From assembly GCA_964413755.1 (NCBI GenBank), contig CAYPTW010000004.1, positions 1-45,781 of the forward strand: a DNA stretch of 45,781 nt, written 5' to 3'. Position numbers and translations under genes: made by a program. Below, piece after piece: positions 1-8,694 of this stretch. Within the stretch, counting starts at the first letter, position 1. The number at the start of each line of letters is the position of its first letter. The DNA comes from XN24 sp964413755. GTDB lineage: Bacteria; Pseudomonadota; Gammaproteobacteria; Steroidobacterales; XN24. Under the pieces are notes generated by a model. It worked only from the letters and a program-made list of their open reading frames with translations, was not told the origin of the DNA and did not search any database.

Positions 1-130
1 CCAGCAGGGCGGTCCACCAGGCCGACCAGGCCAGCAGCCACGTCATCCCGGTGGCGAAGAACAGGCGGTGCGGTGCTGCGGAGAAGATCGCCCAGAGGGA
101 GCGGGCGCTGGTGGGGGAAGTTTGGGTCAT
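1..130 (-). CDS. nnrS: NnrS family membrane protein, N-terminal fragment
   Basis: Only the first 43 codons lie in the window; the gene runs off the left edge. Reading the minus strand from an ATG at 130 gives a short polar start, then APHRLFFATG and a Trp/Leu-rich membrane helix. The PHRLFF motif before the first helix is characteristic of NnrS, a multi-pass haem- and copper-containing protein that relieves nitrosative stress in denitrifiers. It lies 53 bp downstream of norB on the same strand, which fits a role in nitric oxide handling. A strong hairpin separates the two genes. The family call rests on a short stretch plus context. Confidence 0.72.
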   Translation of the reverse strand, partial: MTQTSPTSARSLWAIFSAAPHRLFFATGMTWLLAWSAWWTALL

Positions 131-142
131 ATGGTTGAAAGT

Positions 143-176
143 GGGCGGTCCCGCCGTGAAGCCGGCGGGACCGCCC
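143..176. terminator. Perfect 14-bp hairpin between norB and nnrS
   Basis: Arms GGGCGGTCCCGCCG (143-156) and CGGCGGGACCGCCC (163-176) are perfect inverted repeats around a 6-base loop. On the minus strand, the direction of norB and nnrS, the hairpin is followed by ACTTTC, a poor U tract. On the plus strand a TTTT lies a few bases after it. It may be a leaky terminator or an mRNA-stability element that sets the norB/nnrS ratio. Confidence 0.55.
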
Positions 177-183
177 TGCCGTT

Positions 184-2469
184 TTACTCGGCTGTCTGGG
201 CAGGGACAGTCGAGCCGGCTTTCACCGGTGCCTCTTCGCGTCGCCCCACGAACAGGCGGAACACGAACAGGGCCAGGGCGCCGACGCCCACGCTGAAGAT
301 GACGTCGCCCGGCACCCGCAGCCAGACCAGTGTCTGCATCAGCGGCTGCTGCAGGAACTCGGCCGAGCGGGCATACCAGAAGCCCTCGGTCACGCTGGCG
401 TAGACCTGCATCAACCCGAGCGGCAGCAGGCTGAACACGGCCATTGCCGCGAGGCCGAGGTTGAGCGTCCAGAACGAGACCTTGAGCAGCTTCTCATCCC
501 ACACGCGGCGGTAGGTGAGGCCGCGCAGGCAGAACAGCATCAGGCCGATGCCGAGCATGCCGTAGACGCCGAACAGGGCGGTGTGGCCGTGCAGCGGCGT
601 GGTGTTGAGCCCCTGCATGTAATACAGCGCCAGCGGCGGGTTGATGAGGAAGCCGAACAGGCCGGCACCCACCAGGTTCCAGAAGGCCACGGCGATGAAG
701 AACATGATGGGCCACTTGTAGGTCGCGACCCAGCCGCGATGCTGCGAGGCCTTCCAATTCTCGTAGGCCTCGAAGCCGATCAGCACCAGGGGCACCACTT
801 CCAGCGCGGAGAAGGCCGCGCCGATCGCCAGCACGGCGGTCGGTGTGCCGGTGAAATAGAGGTGGTGGAAGGTGCCGAGCACGCCGCCGGTGAGGAACAC
901 GATGGTGGCGAACAGCACGGCGGTCACGGCGTTCTTCGCCCGCACGAGGCCAAGGCGGACGAACAGGAAGGCGATGACGGCCGTGGCGAATACCTCGAAG
1001 AAACCCTCGACCCACAGGTGCACCACCCACCAGCGCCAGTACTCCACGATGGCGAGGTGAGTGTGCTTGCCCCACATCAGGCCGGCGCCGTAGAACAGGC
1101 CGATGGCTACGGTGGAGAGGAACAGCAGGATTACCAGCGGGCGGGCCTCGTCCTTCTTCTTCAGTGCCGGCCACAGCGCACGGCCGACCAGTGTCAGCCA
1201 CAGCATCAGGCCGATGAACAGGAAGATCTGCCAGAAACGCCCGAGGTCGACGTACTCCCAACCCTGGTGACCGAACCAGAAATTGATGTCCAGGCCGAGC
1301 TGCTGCATGACGCCGAGCCACTGGCCAGCCATGGAGCCGAGCACGATGACCAGCAGGCAGGTGAAGAGGAAATTCACGCCGAGGCGCTGGAGCTTCGGCT
1401 CGTGGCCGGAGATCGCCGGCGCGATGTAGAGCCCGGTCGCCAGCCAGGCGGTGGCGATCCACAGCACGGCCAGCTGCGTATGCCAGGTCCGGGTGACGAC
1501 GTAGGGCAGGATTTCCGACAGGTTGAAGCCGTAGAAGCCCTGGCCTTCGACCGCGTAGTGGGCAGTGATTCCGCCCAGCACGACCTGCAGGCCGAACAGG
1601 GCGGTGACCACCCAGAAATACTTGGTGGTGGCGCGCATCGAGGGCGTCGGCTGCAGGTTGTGCAGGGGATCGACCTGCGGCACCTCGGGCGGCGCCTCCT
1701 TGCCGTGCACCACGGCGTAGTGCCACGCGAGGGCGCCGACGCCTGCGAGCAGTATGAGAATGCTGACGAAGGTCCACATGAAGGCGGCACCCGTCGGCAC
1801 GTTGTCGATGAGCTGCTCATGCGGCCAGTTGTTGGTATAGCTGATGTCGTCGCCGGGGCGGTTGGTGGCCGCAGCCCACGAAGACCAGAACACGAAGGCG
1901 CCGAGCAGCTGGCGGCGCTCGGCGTCCGGCACCGGGAACTGCTTCATGGCGTAGGCTTCGCGCAGCTCGTCGAGAGCAGGCTCGTTGCCGAACAGGCCGT
2001 CGTAGTGGGCGGCCACCGTGCGGATGGCGGTGGCGCGCTGCGCTGATAACGTCACCGTGCCGCTGGCGGCGTCATAGGTGTTGGCGCGCATTTCCTCCTT
2101 GAGCCGGCTCTGGAGCCCGGCCTGCCGGGCCGTGTCCAGTTCTGCGTAGTGCAGCCCGAAAGAGTTGTTCGCGTAGACGTCGAGCAGCGCCTCTGCTTCG
2201 CGGTGCAGCCAGTCCGCACTCCAGTCCGGCGCCACGTAGGCGCCGTGGCCCCAGATGGAGCCCTGCTGGTGGCCGCCGGTGGTCTGCCAGACCTGGCGGC
2301 CGCGTTCCACGTCGGCACGACTGTAAAGGACTTCGCCGTCGGTGGTGACGAACGCCTCGGGTACCGGCGGCATCGCGCGGTAGATCTCGCCGCCCATGAA
2401 GCCGAGGATGCCAAAGGACACCAGCAGGATGCCTGCCAGCGTCCACCAGAGCCGTTTGGTGTCGTACAT
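184..2469 (-). CDS. norB: Quinol-dependent nitric oxide reductase (qNOR)
   Basis: Single-subunit, quinol-type nitric oxide reductase of 761 aa, reducing NO to N2O in the cytoplasmic membrane. The N-terminal extension (about residues 35-220, with GGHQQGSIWGHGAY and NSFGLHY) is the periplasmic domain that distinguishes qNOR from the cytochrome-c-dependent enzyme. The rest is a 12-helix haem-copper-oxidase fold. It has HLWVEGFFEVF (non-haem iron His and Glu), GTFHHLYF (two further iron His) and LHGHTALFG (haem His pair). The ATG at 2469 is preferred because GGGAGAAA precedes it; an in-frame start at 2559 would remove the leader. nnrS follows on the same strand. An FNR-like box lies about 80 bp upstream. 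Confidence 0.95.
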   Translation of the reverse strand: MYDTKRLWWTLAGILLVSFGILGFMGGEIYRAMPPVPEAFVTTDGEVLYSRADVERGRQVWQTTGGHQQGSIWGHGAYVAPDWSADWLHREAEALLDVYANNSFGLHYAELDTARQAGLQSRLKEEMRANTYDAASGTVTLSAQRATAIRTVAAHYDGLFGNEPALDELREAYAMKQFPVPDAERRQLLGAFVFWSSWAAATNRPGDDISYTNNWPHEQLIDNVPTGAAFMWTFVSILILLAGVGALAWHYAVVHGKEAPPEVPQVDPLHNLQPTPSMRATTKYFWVVTALFGLQVVLGGITAHYAVEGQGFYGFNLSEILPYVVTRTWHTQLAVLWIATAWLATGLYIAPAISGHEPKLQRLGVNFLFTCLLVIVLGSMAGQWLGVMQQLGLDINFWFGHQGWEYVDLGRFWQIFLFIGLMLWLTLVGRALWPALKKKDEARPLVILLFLSTVAIGLFYGAGLMWGKHTHLAIVEYWRWWVVHLWVEGFFEVFATAVIAFLFVRLGLVRAKNAVTAVLFATIVFLTGGVLGTFHHLYFTGTPTAVLAIGAAFSALEVVPLVLIGFEAYENWKASQHRGWVATYKWPIMFFIAVAFWNLVGAGLFGFLINPPLALYYMQGLNTTPLHGHTALFGVYGMLGIGLMLFCLRGLTYRRVWDEKLLKVSFWTLNLGLAAMAVFSLLPLGLMQVYASVTEGFWYARSAEFLQQPLMQTLVWLRVPGDVIFSVGVGALALFVFRLFVGRREEAPVKAGSTVPAQTAE

Positions 2470-2545
2470 GAACTTTCTCCCGGTTTGCCCGCCCGCGGTG
2501 TCGCGAGCCCTGGAGCAATTCTGGGAGCGGCATTGCGCCGGCGCC

Positions 2546-2559
2546 TTGCGAAAAGTCAA
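2546..2559 (-). promoter_or_regulatory. Imperfect FNR/DNR-type box upstream of norB
   Basis: On the minus strand the site reads TTGAC-TTTT-CGCAA, matching 7 of the 10 informative bases of TTGAT-N4-ATCAA. It sits about 80 bp upstream of the norB start, a plausible place for a Crp/FNR-family NO or oxygen regulator. No strong -10 is evident at the matching distance, so this is only a candidate. Confidence 0.35.
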
Positions 2560-2578
2560 ACGCGGCGGCCGCCCTGCC

Positions 2579-2607
2579 TTGACAGTTCAACGGGGCACAG
2601 CGAGAAT
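2579..2607 (+). promoter_or_regulatory. Sigma70 promoter of the tRNA-Met gene
   Basis: A perfect -35 TTGACA (2579-2584), a 17-base spacer and the -10 GAGAAT (2602-2607, 4/6) place the start near 2614, about 37 bases before the tRNA. The discriminator is GC-rich (CGGGCCC), as is usual for stable-RNA promoters under stringent control. It overlaps the upstream region of the divergent norB. Confidence 0.6.
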
Positions 2608-2650
2608 TTCGGGCCCTCCCGGGAAGGCGCACGGCCAGGCGCGAATCAGG

Positions 2651-2727
2651 GGCTACGTAGCTCAGTCGGTCAGAGCGCGGCACTCATAATGCTGAGGTCG
2701 GTGGTTCGAGCCCACCCGTAGCCACCA
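2651..2727 (+). tRNA. tRNA-Met (CAT), elongator type
   Basis: A complete cloverleaf can be drawn by hand. The acceptor stem is GGCTACG/CGTAGCC (2651-2657 with 2717-2723), the D stem GCTC/GAGC, and the anticodon stem CGGCA/TGCTG. The loop CTCATAA carries anticodon CAT at 2685-2687. A T arm with GGTTCGAGCC and an encoded CCA end at 2727 complete it. The acceptor stem matches the elongator Met tRNA of enterobacteria rather than the lysidine-modified Ile tRNA (acceptor GGCCCCT) or initiator fMet (first pair C-A). Confidence 0.95.
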
Positions 2728-2775
2728 TCTCATGCCTAGCGGGGCGGGGCGTATGCCCTGCAAGCGGACGACAAC

Positions 2776-3900
2776 ATGCTCGACCCAGCGGTACCTGCTC
2801 CAGATCGCTACGCGCTCATCAGCGCGCTGCTGATCCTGCACGAAGAGGCACCGGAGCTGGACGAGTTCAACGTCGGGCTGCGCGCCGCCGAGCTGGCCGA
2901 AGAGCTGACGGACAGCCGCGCGGGTTACCTGCACGTGGTGGAGGAGGGTGGCGGCATCCGCCTCGCGGCGTGGACCGGTCGCACCCTGTCCCGTTGCAGC
3001 ATGCAGTCGGAGAGTCATTATTCGCTCGACCGGGCCGGCATCTGGGCCGATTGCGTGCGCCGCGGCGAGCCCGTGGTGCACAACGAGTTGTCGGCGCAAG
3101 ACTATCGGCGTGGATTGCCCGACGGCCATGCGCCGCTGACGCGGCACCTTGCCGTGCCGGTGATGGAGCAGGGCCGGCCGGTGATGGTGCTCGGCGTCGG
3201 CAACAAGCCGACGCCCTACGGTGAGCGCGACGTGGAGGAAGTGCGGCTGCTGGCGGAAAGCGCCTGGGGCCTGTTGCGTCGCAAGGCGCACCAGGAGCGC
3301 GAAGCACGGCACCTGCGCTTCCTGGAAGAAAACATGGTCGCCACCATCGAGGTCGTGAACACCATCGTCTCGATGCGCGATCCGTACACCGCCGGGCACG
3401 AGCGCCGGGTCTCGCACCTCGCGCAGGCCATCGCGGCGGAGATGGGGCTGGACGAGGAAACCCAGGACCGGGTGCGCGTGGCGGCGCTGGTACACGATGT
3501 CGGCAAGCTGGCCCTGCCCGCGGAAGTGCTGGCCAAGCCGGCGCGCCTCACGCCGATGGAAATGGAGATCGTGCGCACCCACAGTCGGCAGGGGGCCCAG
3601 ATCCTCGGCAAGAGCCACTTCTCGTGGCCGCTGGCGGATATCGTGCTGCAGCACCATGAGCGCTACGACGGCTCCGGCTATCCCGACGGCCGGCGCGGTG
3701 AAGAAATCCTGCTCGAGGCGCGCATCATCGCCGTGGCCGACGTGGTCGAGGCGATGAGCAGCCAGCGCCCGCATCGCCCGCCGCGCCCCCTGGCCGCGGC
3801 GCTGGAGGAGATCGAGACCGGCGCAGGAAGCCGCTACGACCCGCGCGCGGCGCAGGCGTGCCTGCGCTTGTTCCGCGAGCAGGGTTACGCCCTGCCCTGA
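2776..3900 (+). CDS. GAF and HD-GYP domain cyclic-di-GMP phosphodiesterase
   Basis: A soluble 374-aa protein with no membrane segment or signal peptide. About residues 25-165 resemble a GAF sensor domain (NELSAQDYR region, then LAVPVMEQGRPVMVLGVGN). An HD-GYP domain follows, with HD at residues 240-241 in LVHDVGKL, then HHERYDGSGYPDG with GYP at 301-303, and the ADVVEAM and RYDP blocks. HD-GYP enzymes hydrolyse cyclic-di-GMP to GMP and so control motility and biofilm. The metal-binding HD and GYP motifs look intact, so activity is likely. The GAF ligand is unknown. The last 16 bases overlap the convergent RND gene. Confidence 0.9.
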   Translation: MLDPAVPAPDRYALISALLILHEEAPELDEFNVGLRAAELAEELTDSRAGYLHVVEEGGGIRLAAWTGRTLSRCSMQSESHYSLDRAGIWADCVRRGEPVVHNELSAQDYRRGLPDGHAPLTRHLAVPVMEQGRPVMVLGVGNKPTPYGERDVEEVRLLAESAWGLLRRKAHQEREARHLRFLEENMVATIEVVNTIVSMRDPYTAGHERRVSHLAQAIAAEMGLDEETQDRVRVAALVHDVGKLALPAEVLAKPARLTPMEMEIVRTHSRQGAQILGKSHFSWPLADIVLQHHERYDGSGYPDGRRGEEILLEARIIAVADVVEAMSSQRPHRPPRPLAAALEEIETGAGSRYDPRAAQACLRLFREQGYALP

Positions 3901-6887
3901 CTCTCCGCCGCCTGCGCGGAGCGCTGCCGGCCGACCATGAGCTGGTACAGCGCCGGGATCACGACCAGCGTCAGCAAGGTCGAGGCCAGCAAGCCCGAGA
4001 TGATGGCCCAGGCCAGCGGTGGCCACAGCGTGGAGCGCGTGAAGGTCAGCGGCAGCAGGCCGGCGATCGTCGTCGCGGTGGTCATGAGGATCGGTCGCGT
4101 GCGGCGCGCCACGGCCGCGACCACGGCCGCGGCCGAATCCGCGTACTCCGGTTCCAGTCGTTTCACCAGGTCGATGAGGACGATCGCGTTGTTCACCACG
4201 ATGCCGATCAGCGCCACCACGCCGAGGATCGCCGTGAAGCTGAACGGCTGGTTGGAGAGCAGCAGGCCGGGCGTCACCCCGACCACGGCCAGCGGCACGG
4301 TCACCAGCACGATGATCATCAGCCGGAACGAATTGAACTGGTACAGCAGGAACACCAGCAGCATGAGGACGCCGAGCGGCAGGGTGTTGAACAGGGCCGA
4401 GTTGGCCTCGCCCGCCTCTTCTGCAGCGCCGCCGTAAACGATGTGCGCGCCGGGCGGCAACGCCTTTTCGGCCAGGCGCGGTTCGAAGGCCGTCAGCACC
4501 TGGTCGTAGGTGTAGCCTTCCGCCGTTTCCGCGAGCACGGCGGTCATGCGCTGCATGTCCCATTGCCGGATCACGGCGGGCTTCCATTCCAGGCTGGTGC
4601 GGGCGACCTGGCCGAGCGGCACGGTGCCGCCCTGCGGCAGCGGCAGGGGCAGGCCCTCGATGCCCTCGACCGGGAAGTCGCGGCCCTCCGGCGCGCGGAT
4701 GAGCATCGGCAGCGGCTCGCGCCGCGCCCGCCAGGTGGAGAACTCCGTGCCCAGCGTGGCGCCGGCCAGGGCCTGGGCCACGTCGCTGCGCGACAGGCCG
4801 AGGCGCGCGGCGGCGGCATCGTCGATATCGAGACGGATTGTCGCCAGGCCCGTGCCCAGCGTGTGGCGCACGTCGATCGCCCCGGGCGTCGCGCGCAGCA
4901 GGCGCATGACCTGCTCGGCCGCAGCCACCAGCGTCCCCGGGTCTTCCGCGAACACCCGGATCTCGACCGGCGCGTCGATGGGCGGACCCTGGCCGAGCCG
5001 GCTGGCGGTGACGTGCGCGTCCGGCAGGCGCGCATGGGCGTAGTCGCGCACCCAGTGCATGAGTTGCGGCAGGTCGCGTTCGCTCCGCGTGATGGCGACG
5101 ATACGGCCGAGGTGCGGAGAATTCGGGATCTTCACCAGGTTGTAGTAGAAGCGGGGACCACTGGAGCCGGCAAAGACGTGCGCGTCGGTCACTGCGGGCC
5201 GGGCGGCGAGTTCGTCGGCCAGCAGGTTGGCCTGCAGCGCGGTGTACTCGAGCTCGGTGCCCTCCGGAAAGCGCAGGTCGACGATCAGCTGGTTGCGGTC
5301 GGTGCTGGGGAAGAAGTCGCGCGGCAGCATGCCGCTCAGGGCTGCGCCGCCGGCGACCAGCAGCGCTGCCACGATGACGACTTGCCACGGGCGGCGCACC
5401 GCGAGGCGACCCAGTACTGCGCCGAGCGCATGGATGCGGCCCTCGGCGGCGCCCGCGCGCGGCTGCAGCGTGAGCGTGGCCATGACCGGCGTGGCGAACA
5501 CGGCGTAGAGGTAACTCACCACCAGGGTCAGCATCACCAGGATCGGGATGCCGCGCGTGAAGTCCGCCGTGTTGCCCTGTGACAGCAGCAGGGGCATGAA
5601 TGCTGCGAGCGTCGTGCCGGTAGCCGCCGCGAGCGGGCCGGAGAGCTCGCGCACCGACATGATTGCGGCCTCGCGTCGTCCGCGACCCTGGTCGAGATGC
5701 CATTGCAGGTTCTCGACCATGACGATGGCGTTGTCCACCAGCATGCCGAGCGCGATCACCAGGCCGGCCACCGCGATCTGGTGCAGCACGCCACCACCCA
5801 TGGCGTATAGCGCCAGCGAAGACAGCGTCACCAGCGGCAGCAGGCCGGCCACGGTGAGGCCGAGGCGTGGACCCATGAAGGCGAGCAGCACGAACACCAC
5901 TACCGCCACGCCCATCAGCAGCGAGCGCGCCAGCTCGGCGAGCCGGTCCTCCACCCACTGCGGCTGGTAGAACATCTCGTGGATTTCCAGCGGGGCATAC
6001 TGGCTGCGCACCTCGTCCACGACGGCGCGCACGCGCTCGCCGAAGCGCACCGCGTTGAGGCGGTTCTCGGGGATGACGATGCCCAGCCCGATTGCAGGGC
6101 GGCCGTTGAACCACATGCGCTCGGTCGGCGGCTCCGCCGGCTCGAGCACGATGTTGGCCACCTCTCCCAGTGGCACCAGGTCGCCCGAGGGCAGTTGCAC
6201 CGGCGTCGCGGCGAGCTCCTCCAGGCTGCTGAAGTCGGCGCGCGGCCGCAATACGAAGGAGCGCCCGTCACGGCTCAGCACACCACCGGGCATGGTGATG
6301 TTGCGCGCTGCCAGCTGCGCACCCAGGGTCTGCATATCCAGCCCCCAGGCCTGTGCTGCGGCCGGGTCGATATTCAGCACCAGCTGCTCACCGGGATCGG
6401 CCAGCAACTCGATGCGCGCGATGTCGGGCACGCGGAACAGGTCGCGGCGCAGGGCGCGCGCCGTCTCGGTGAGCTCCAGCAGGTCCGCCGACCCGGTCAC
6501 CACCAGCACGATGCCCTCGGTGTCCATCATGCGGTCGAACAGCTCCGCCTGGCCGGCGCCCGGCGGGAACTTGCGCTCCGCCTGCTCGATCGCCACGCGC
6601 ACCCGCTGCCACACTTCGTCGGTGTCGTACACGTGCTGGTGCATGCCGACGATGATCTGCGCGAAGCCGAGGCGCGCCGTGCCGCGCAGCTCGTTCACCT
6701 CGTCGACCTGGGCGATTTCCTCCTGCAGCGGGTTGAGCACCAGTCGTTCCACCTGGTCGGCATCCGCGCCGGGCCAGCTCACCAGCACCTGGGCATAGCG
6801 GTAGGGGAAGAACGGGTCTTCCTGCCGGTTCATGCCGAGCCAGGACGCCAGGCCGATCAGCGACAGCGTCATGACCACGGCGAGCAC
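3885..6887 (-). CDS. RND efflux pump permease (inner membrane)
   Basis: A resistance-nodulation-division proton antiporter. From the GTG at 6887 it is about 1000 aa. It has two six-helix halves with large periplasmic loops: TM1 at the start, PFFPYRYAQV, a TM2-6 block with GMLVDNAIVMVENL in TM4, and the second half ending in RRTRPILMTTATTIAGLLPL. It is probably truncated by this start choice: the in-frame sequence continues upstream as NLILASIERRR, the usual RND N-terminal helix, back to a CTG at 6924-6926. That CTG overlaps the stop of the adaptor gene. It is third in the tetR-adaptor-RND operon and exports hydrophobic compounds through an outer-membrane channel not encoded here. Confidence 0.93.
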   Translation of the reverse strand: MLAVVMTLSLIGLASWLGMNRQEDPFFPYRYAQVLVSWPGADADQVERLVLNPLQEEIAQVDEVNELRGTARLGFAQIIVGMHQHVYDTDEVWQRVRVAIEQAERKFPPGAGQAELFDRMMDTEGIVLVVTGSADLLELTETARALRRDLFRVPDIARIELLADPGEQLVLNIDPAAAQAWGLDMQTLGAQLAARNITMPGGVLSRDGRSFVLRPRADFSSLEELAATPVQLPSGDLVPLGEVANIVLEPAEPPTERMWFNGRPAIGLGIVIPENRLNAVRFGERVRAVVDEVRSQYAPLEIHEMFYQPQWVEDRLAELARSLLMGVAVVVFVLLAFMGPRLGLTVAGLLPLVTLSSLALYAMGGGVLHQIAVAGLVIALGMLVDNAIVMVENLQWHLDQGRGRREAAIMSVRELSGPLAAATGTTLAAFMPLLLSQGNTADFTRGIPILVMLTLVVSYLYAVFATPVMATLTLQPRAGAAEGRIHALGAVLGRLAVRRPWQVVIVAALLVAGGAALSGMLPRDFFPSTDRNQLIVDLRFPEGTELEYTALQANLLADELAARPAVTDAHVFAGSSGPRFYYNLVKIPNSPHLGRIVAITRSERDLPQLMHWVRDYAHARLPDAHVTASRLGQGPPIDAPVEIRVFAEDPGTLVAAAEQVMRLLRATPGAIDVRHTLGTGLATIRLDIDDAAAARLGLSRSDVAQALAGATLGTEFSTWRARREPLPMLIRAPEGRDFPVEGIEGLPLPLPQGGTVPLGQVARTSLEWKPAVIRQWDMQRMTAVLAETAEGYTYDQVLTAFEPRLAEKALPPGAHIVYGGAAEEAGEANSALFNTLPLGVLMLLVFLLYQFNSFRLMIIVLVTVPLAVVGVTPGLLLSNQPFSFTAILGVVALIGIVVNNAIVLIDLVKRLEPEYADSAAAVVAAVARRTRPILMTTATTIAGLLPLTFTRSTLWPPLAWAIISGLLASTLLTLVVIPALYQLMVGRQRSAQAAESQGRA

Positions 6888-6922
6888 CAGGCGGCGGCGC
6901 TCGATACTGGCGAGGATCAGGT

Positions 6923-8038
6923 TCAGGGCAGGATCCTCAGCAGGTCGCCGTCGAGCAACTGCTGGTGTCCGGCGACGACCACCTGGTCACCGGCGGCCAG
7001 CTCACCGCGGACCTCGACCCGCGCGCCGAGCGGTCGGCCCACTTGCACCGGCGTAAGGATGGCGCGCCCGTCGTGCACGCGGTAGACGCGGGTCCGCCCC
7101 GTGCCGGGGTCGACTACGGCGCTCAAGGGCACGCTCAGTGCGGGCTCTGCTGCGAGCGACAGGCTGACCTGCACCGAGAGACCGGGGATCCACGCAGGTG
7201 CCCCGGCGGGGGCCGGAGTCAATTCGAGCACCGCGGGCGCCAGGCGTCCGTCGCGCGCCACGCCCAGCTCCCGGAGCGTGGCGTCCGCCTCGGCGCCGGT
7301 GCCGAGCGCACGCACCCTGGCCGGCATCCCGGTGGCGAGCTCGAGCGACAAGCCTTCCGGCAGTTTCACTTCGACTTCCAGCGCGCCGCTGCCGGCGAGC
7401 GCCAGCACCGGCTGGCCCGCCTGCACGAAATCACCGGGCTCGACCAGCAGGTCGCTGACCACGGCGTCGAACGGGGCGCGCAGCGTCGCGTCGCCGAGTT
7501 GTTCGCGCGCCTCGTCCACGCGCGCCAGGGCCTGCTCGCGCGCCGCGCGGGTCGAATTGCGCGCCGCCAGGGCGCGGTCGAGCTGATCGGCCGACGCCAG
7601 CCCGCGCGTGTTCAGTTCCAGCATCCGCTGGTATTCGGCGTCGAGTTGCACGAGCCGCTCGTCGAGCTCGCGTACCTGCGCCCGCGCTGCATTCAATGCC
7701 GGCCCCAGTGCCGGGTTGGCGAGGGTCGCCAGCGCCTGCCCCGCGCTCACGCGGTCGCCGCGCGCCACCAGCCGCTCCGCCAGGTAGCCGGGCTGCAGGA
7801 ATGCCGGTTGGGCACGTTGCGTGGCGCGCAGCACGCCCGGCAACTGCAGGGTACGACCGCCCTCGACGCGCTCCACCGCGGCCACGCGCACTGCGCTGCG
7901 ATGTTCAGCCGGCTGGGTTTCGATCGCGCCGTCGCCGGCCGTGTCGCAGGCGGCGAGCAGGCCGCCCAGCAGGAGGCCCGGCAGGAGGAGTGAGAGGGCC
8001 GGGAACGGGCCGTGATGCCTTGCGCCTGCGCCGCTCAT
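6923..8038 (-). CDS. RND efflux periplasmic adaptor lipoprotein (HlyD/MFP family)
   Basis: 371 aa, with a lipoprotein signal peptide ending in LLAAC at about residues 27-31. The domains are those of a membrane-fusion protein. They are a barrel-sandwich start (LQPGYLAERLVARGDRVSAGQ), an alpha-hairpin coiled coil at about 105-170, the second lipoyl half (LRAPFDAVVSDLLVEPGDFVQAGQ), a beta-barrel, and a membrane-proximal domain ending GDQVVVAGHQQLLDGD. It links the RND permease to an outer-membrane channel. It overlaps tetR by ATGA at 8035-8038 and the RND gene starts at its stop codon, so all three are translationally coupled. Confidence 0.93.
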   Translation of the reverse strand: MSGAGARHHGPFPALSLLLPGLLLGGLLAACDTAGDGAIETQPAEHRSAVRVAAVERVEGGRTLQLPGVLRATQRAQPAFLQPGYLAERLVARGDRVSAGQALATLANPALGPALNAARAQVRELDERLVQLDAEYQRMLELNTRGLASADQLDRALAARNSTRAAREQALARVDEAREQLGDATLRAPFDAVVSDLLVEPGDFVQAGQPVLALAGSGALEVEVKLPEGLSLELATGMPARVRALGTGAEADATLRELGVARDGRLAPAVLELTPAPAGAPAWIPGLSVQVSLSLAAEPALSVPLSAVVDPGTGRTRVYRVHDGRAILTPVQVGRPLGARVEVRGELAAGDQVVVAGHQQLLDGDLLRILP

Positions 8039-8655
8039 GCGTCTTCCTCCGCGGGGCGCGGCAACAGGCCTTCCATGACGATCTTGAGGAAGTCCTCGAG
8101 ATACTCGGCGTCGCTACCCACGCCGGGCCACTGCGCGTGGTGCGCGCGGGCCTGGAACCAGTGCGTGCAGCCGTTCACGAACAGCGTCACGACGTGGGTC
8201 GGATTGACGTCGGCGCGCAGCAGTCCGCGCGCCTGCGCCTGGCGCACGCGCTCGGCGCCCAGGCGCACCAGTTCAGCGTCCAGCTGGCCGCAACTCTGGT
8301 CGGCGTCGAGATGGGTCCAGGCAAACAGCCGCACCACTTCCGGGTTCTGCTCCAGGAAGTGGAAATAGCGCGCGATGCTGTCGCGCAGCAGTTCGGCGTC
8401 CGGCGCCTCCGCCGCCTTCAGTTGGGCCACCTGGCCTTCGGCATAGGCCGCGATGGCCTGCTCCTTGACCAGTTCCCAGAGGGCTTCCTTGCTGCCGAAA
8501 TGGTGGTGAATGAGGCTCTTCGTCACGCCGGACTCGCGCGCCAGGTCACGCATGCTGACGGCGGCGAAGCCCTTGCTGACAAACAGCTTGTAGGCGGCCT
8601 CGAGAATGCGTTCCCGGGTGAGGTCGGGGTCCCGGGTGCCCGCTGAGGTGTTCAT
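8035..8655 (-). CDS. TetR/AcrR family transcriptional regulator
   Basis: A 206-aa repressor. The N-terminal helix-turn-helix is typical of TetR (RERILEAAYKLFVSKGF, VSMRDLARESGVTKSLIHHHFGSKEALW, about residues 15-62), followed by an all-helical ligand domain. It is first in an operon with an RND adaptor and permease, so it most likely senses a pump substrate and represses its own operon. The ATG at 8655 lies one base after the predicted transcription start and has no Shine-Dalgarno sequence, so the mRNA may be leaderless. A further upstream start (8691) would lie inside the operator. Confidence 0.93.
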   Translation of the reverse strand: MNTSAGTRDPDLTRERILEAAYKLFVSKGFAAVSMRDLARESGVTKSLIHHHFGSKEALWELVKEQAIAAYAEGQVAQLKAAEAPDAELLRDSIARYFHFLEQNPEVVRLFAWTHLDADQSCGQLDAELVRLGAERVRQAQARGLLRADVNPTHVVTLFVNGCTHWFQARAHHAQWPGVGSDAEYLEDFLKIVMEGLLPRPAEEDA

Positions 8656-8662
8656 GCGCCAA

Positions 8663-8694
8663 ACGATAGTATTAACTGGCCGACCGGTCAATAC
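8663..8694 (-). promoter_or_regulatory. Promoter and TetR operator of the efflux operon
   Basis: On the minus strand, -35 TTGACC (8691-8686), a 17-base spacer and -10 TATCGT (8668-8663). Superimposed is a 26-base imperfect palindrome at 8669-8694. Its inner halves TTAACTGGCC and GACCGGTCAA match at 7 of 10 positions, and the outer GTA/TAC extend the symmetry to 10 of 13. The palindrome covers the -35 and spacer, the usual place for TetR self-repression. The predicted start lies next to the tetR ATG. Confidence 0.75.

Noticed and set aside
2579..2590. TTGA-N4-TCAA dyad as a second FNR box
   Set aside because: The half sites are two bases too close for Crp/FNR binding, and the sequence is better explained as the -35 of the tRNA promoter.
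2662..6114. Very long minus-strand open frame of about 1150 codons
   Set aside because: It spans the tRNA and the antisense of the HD-GYP gene and is in the wrong frame of the RND gene. The product is Arg/Pro/Gly-rich with no domain, typical of frames in high-GC DNA.
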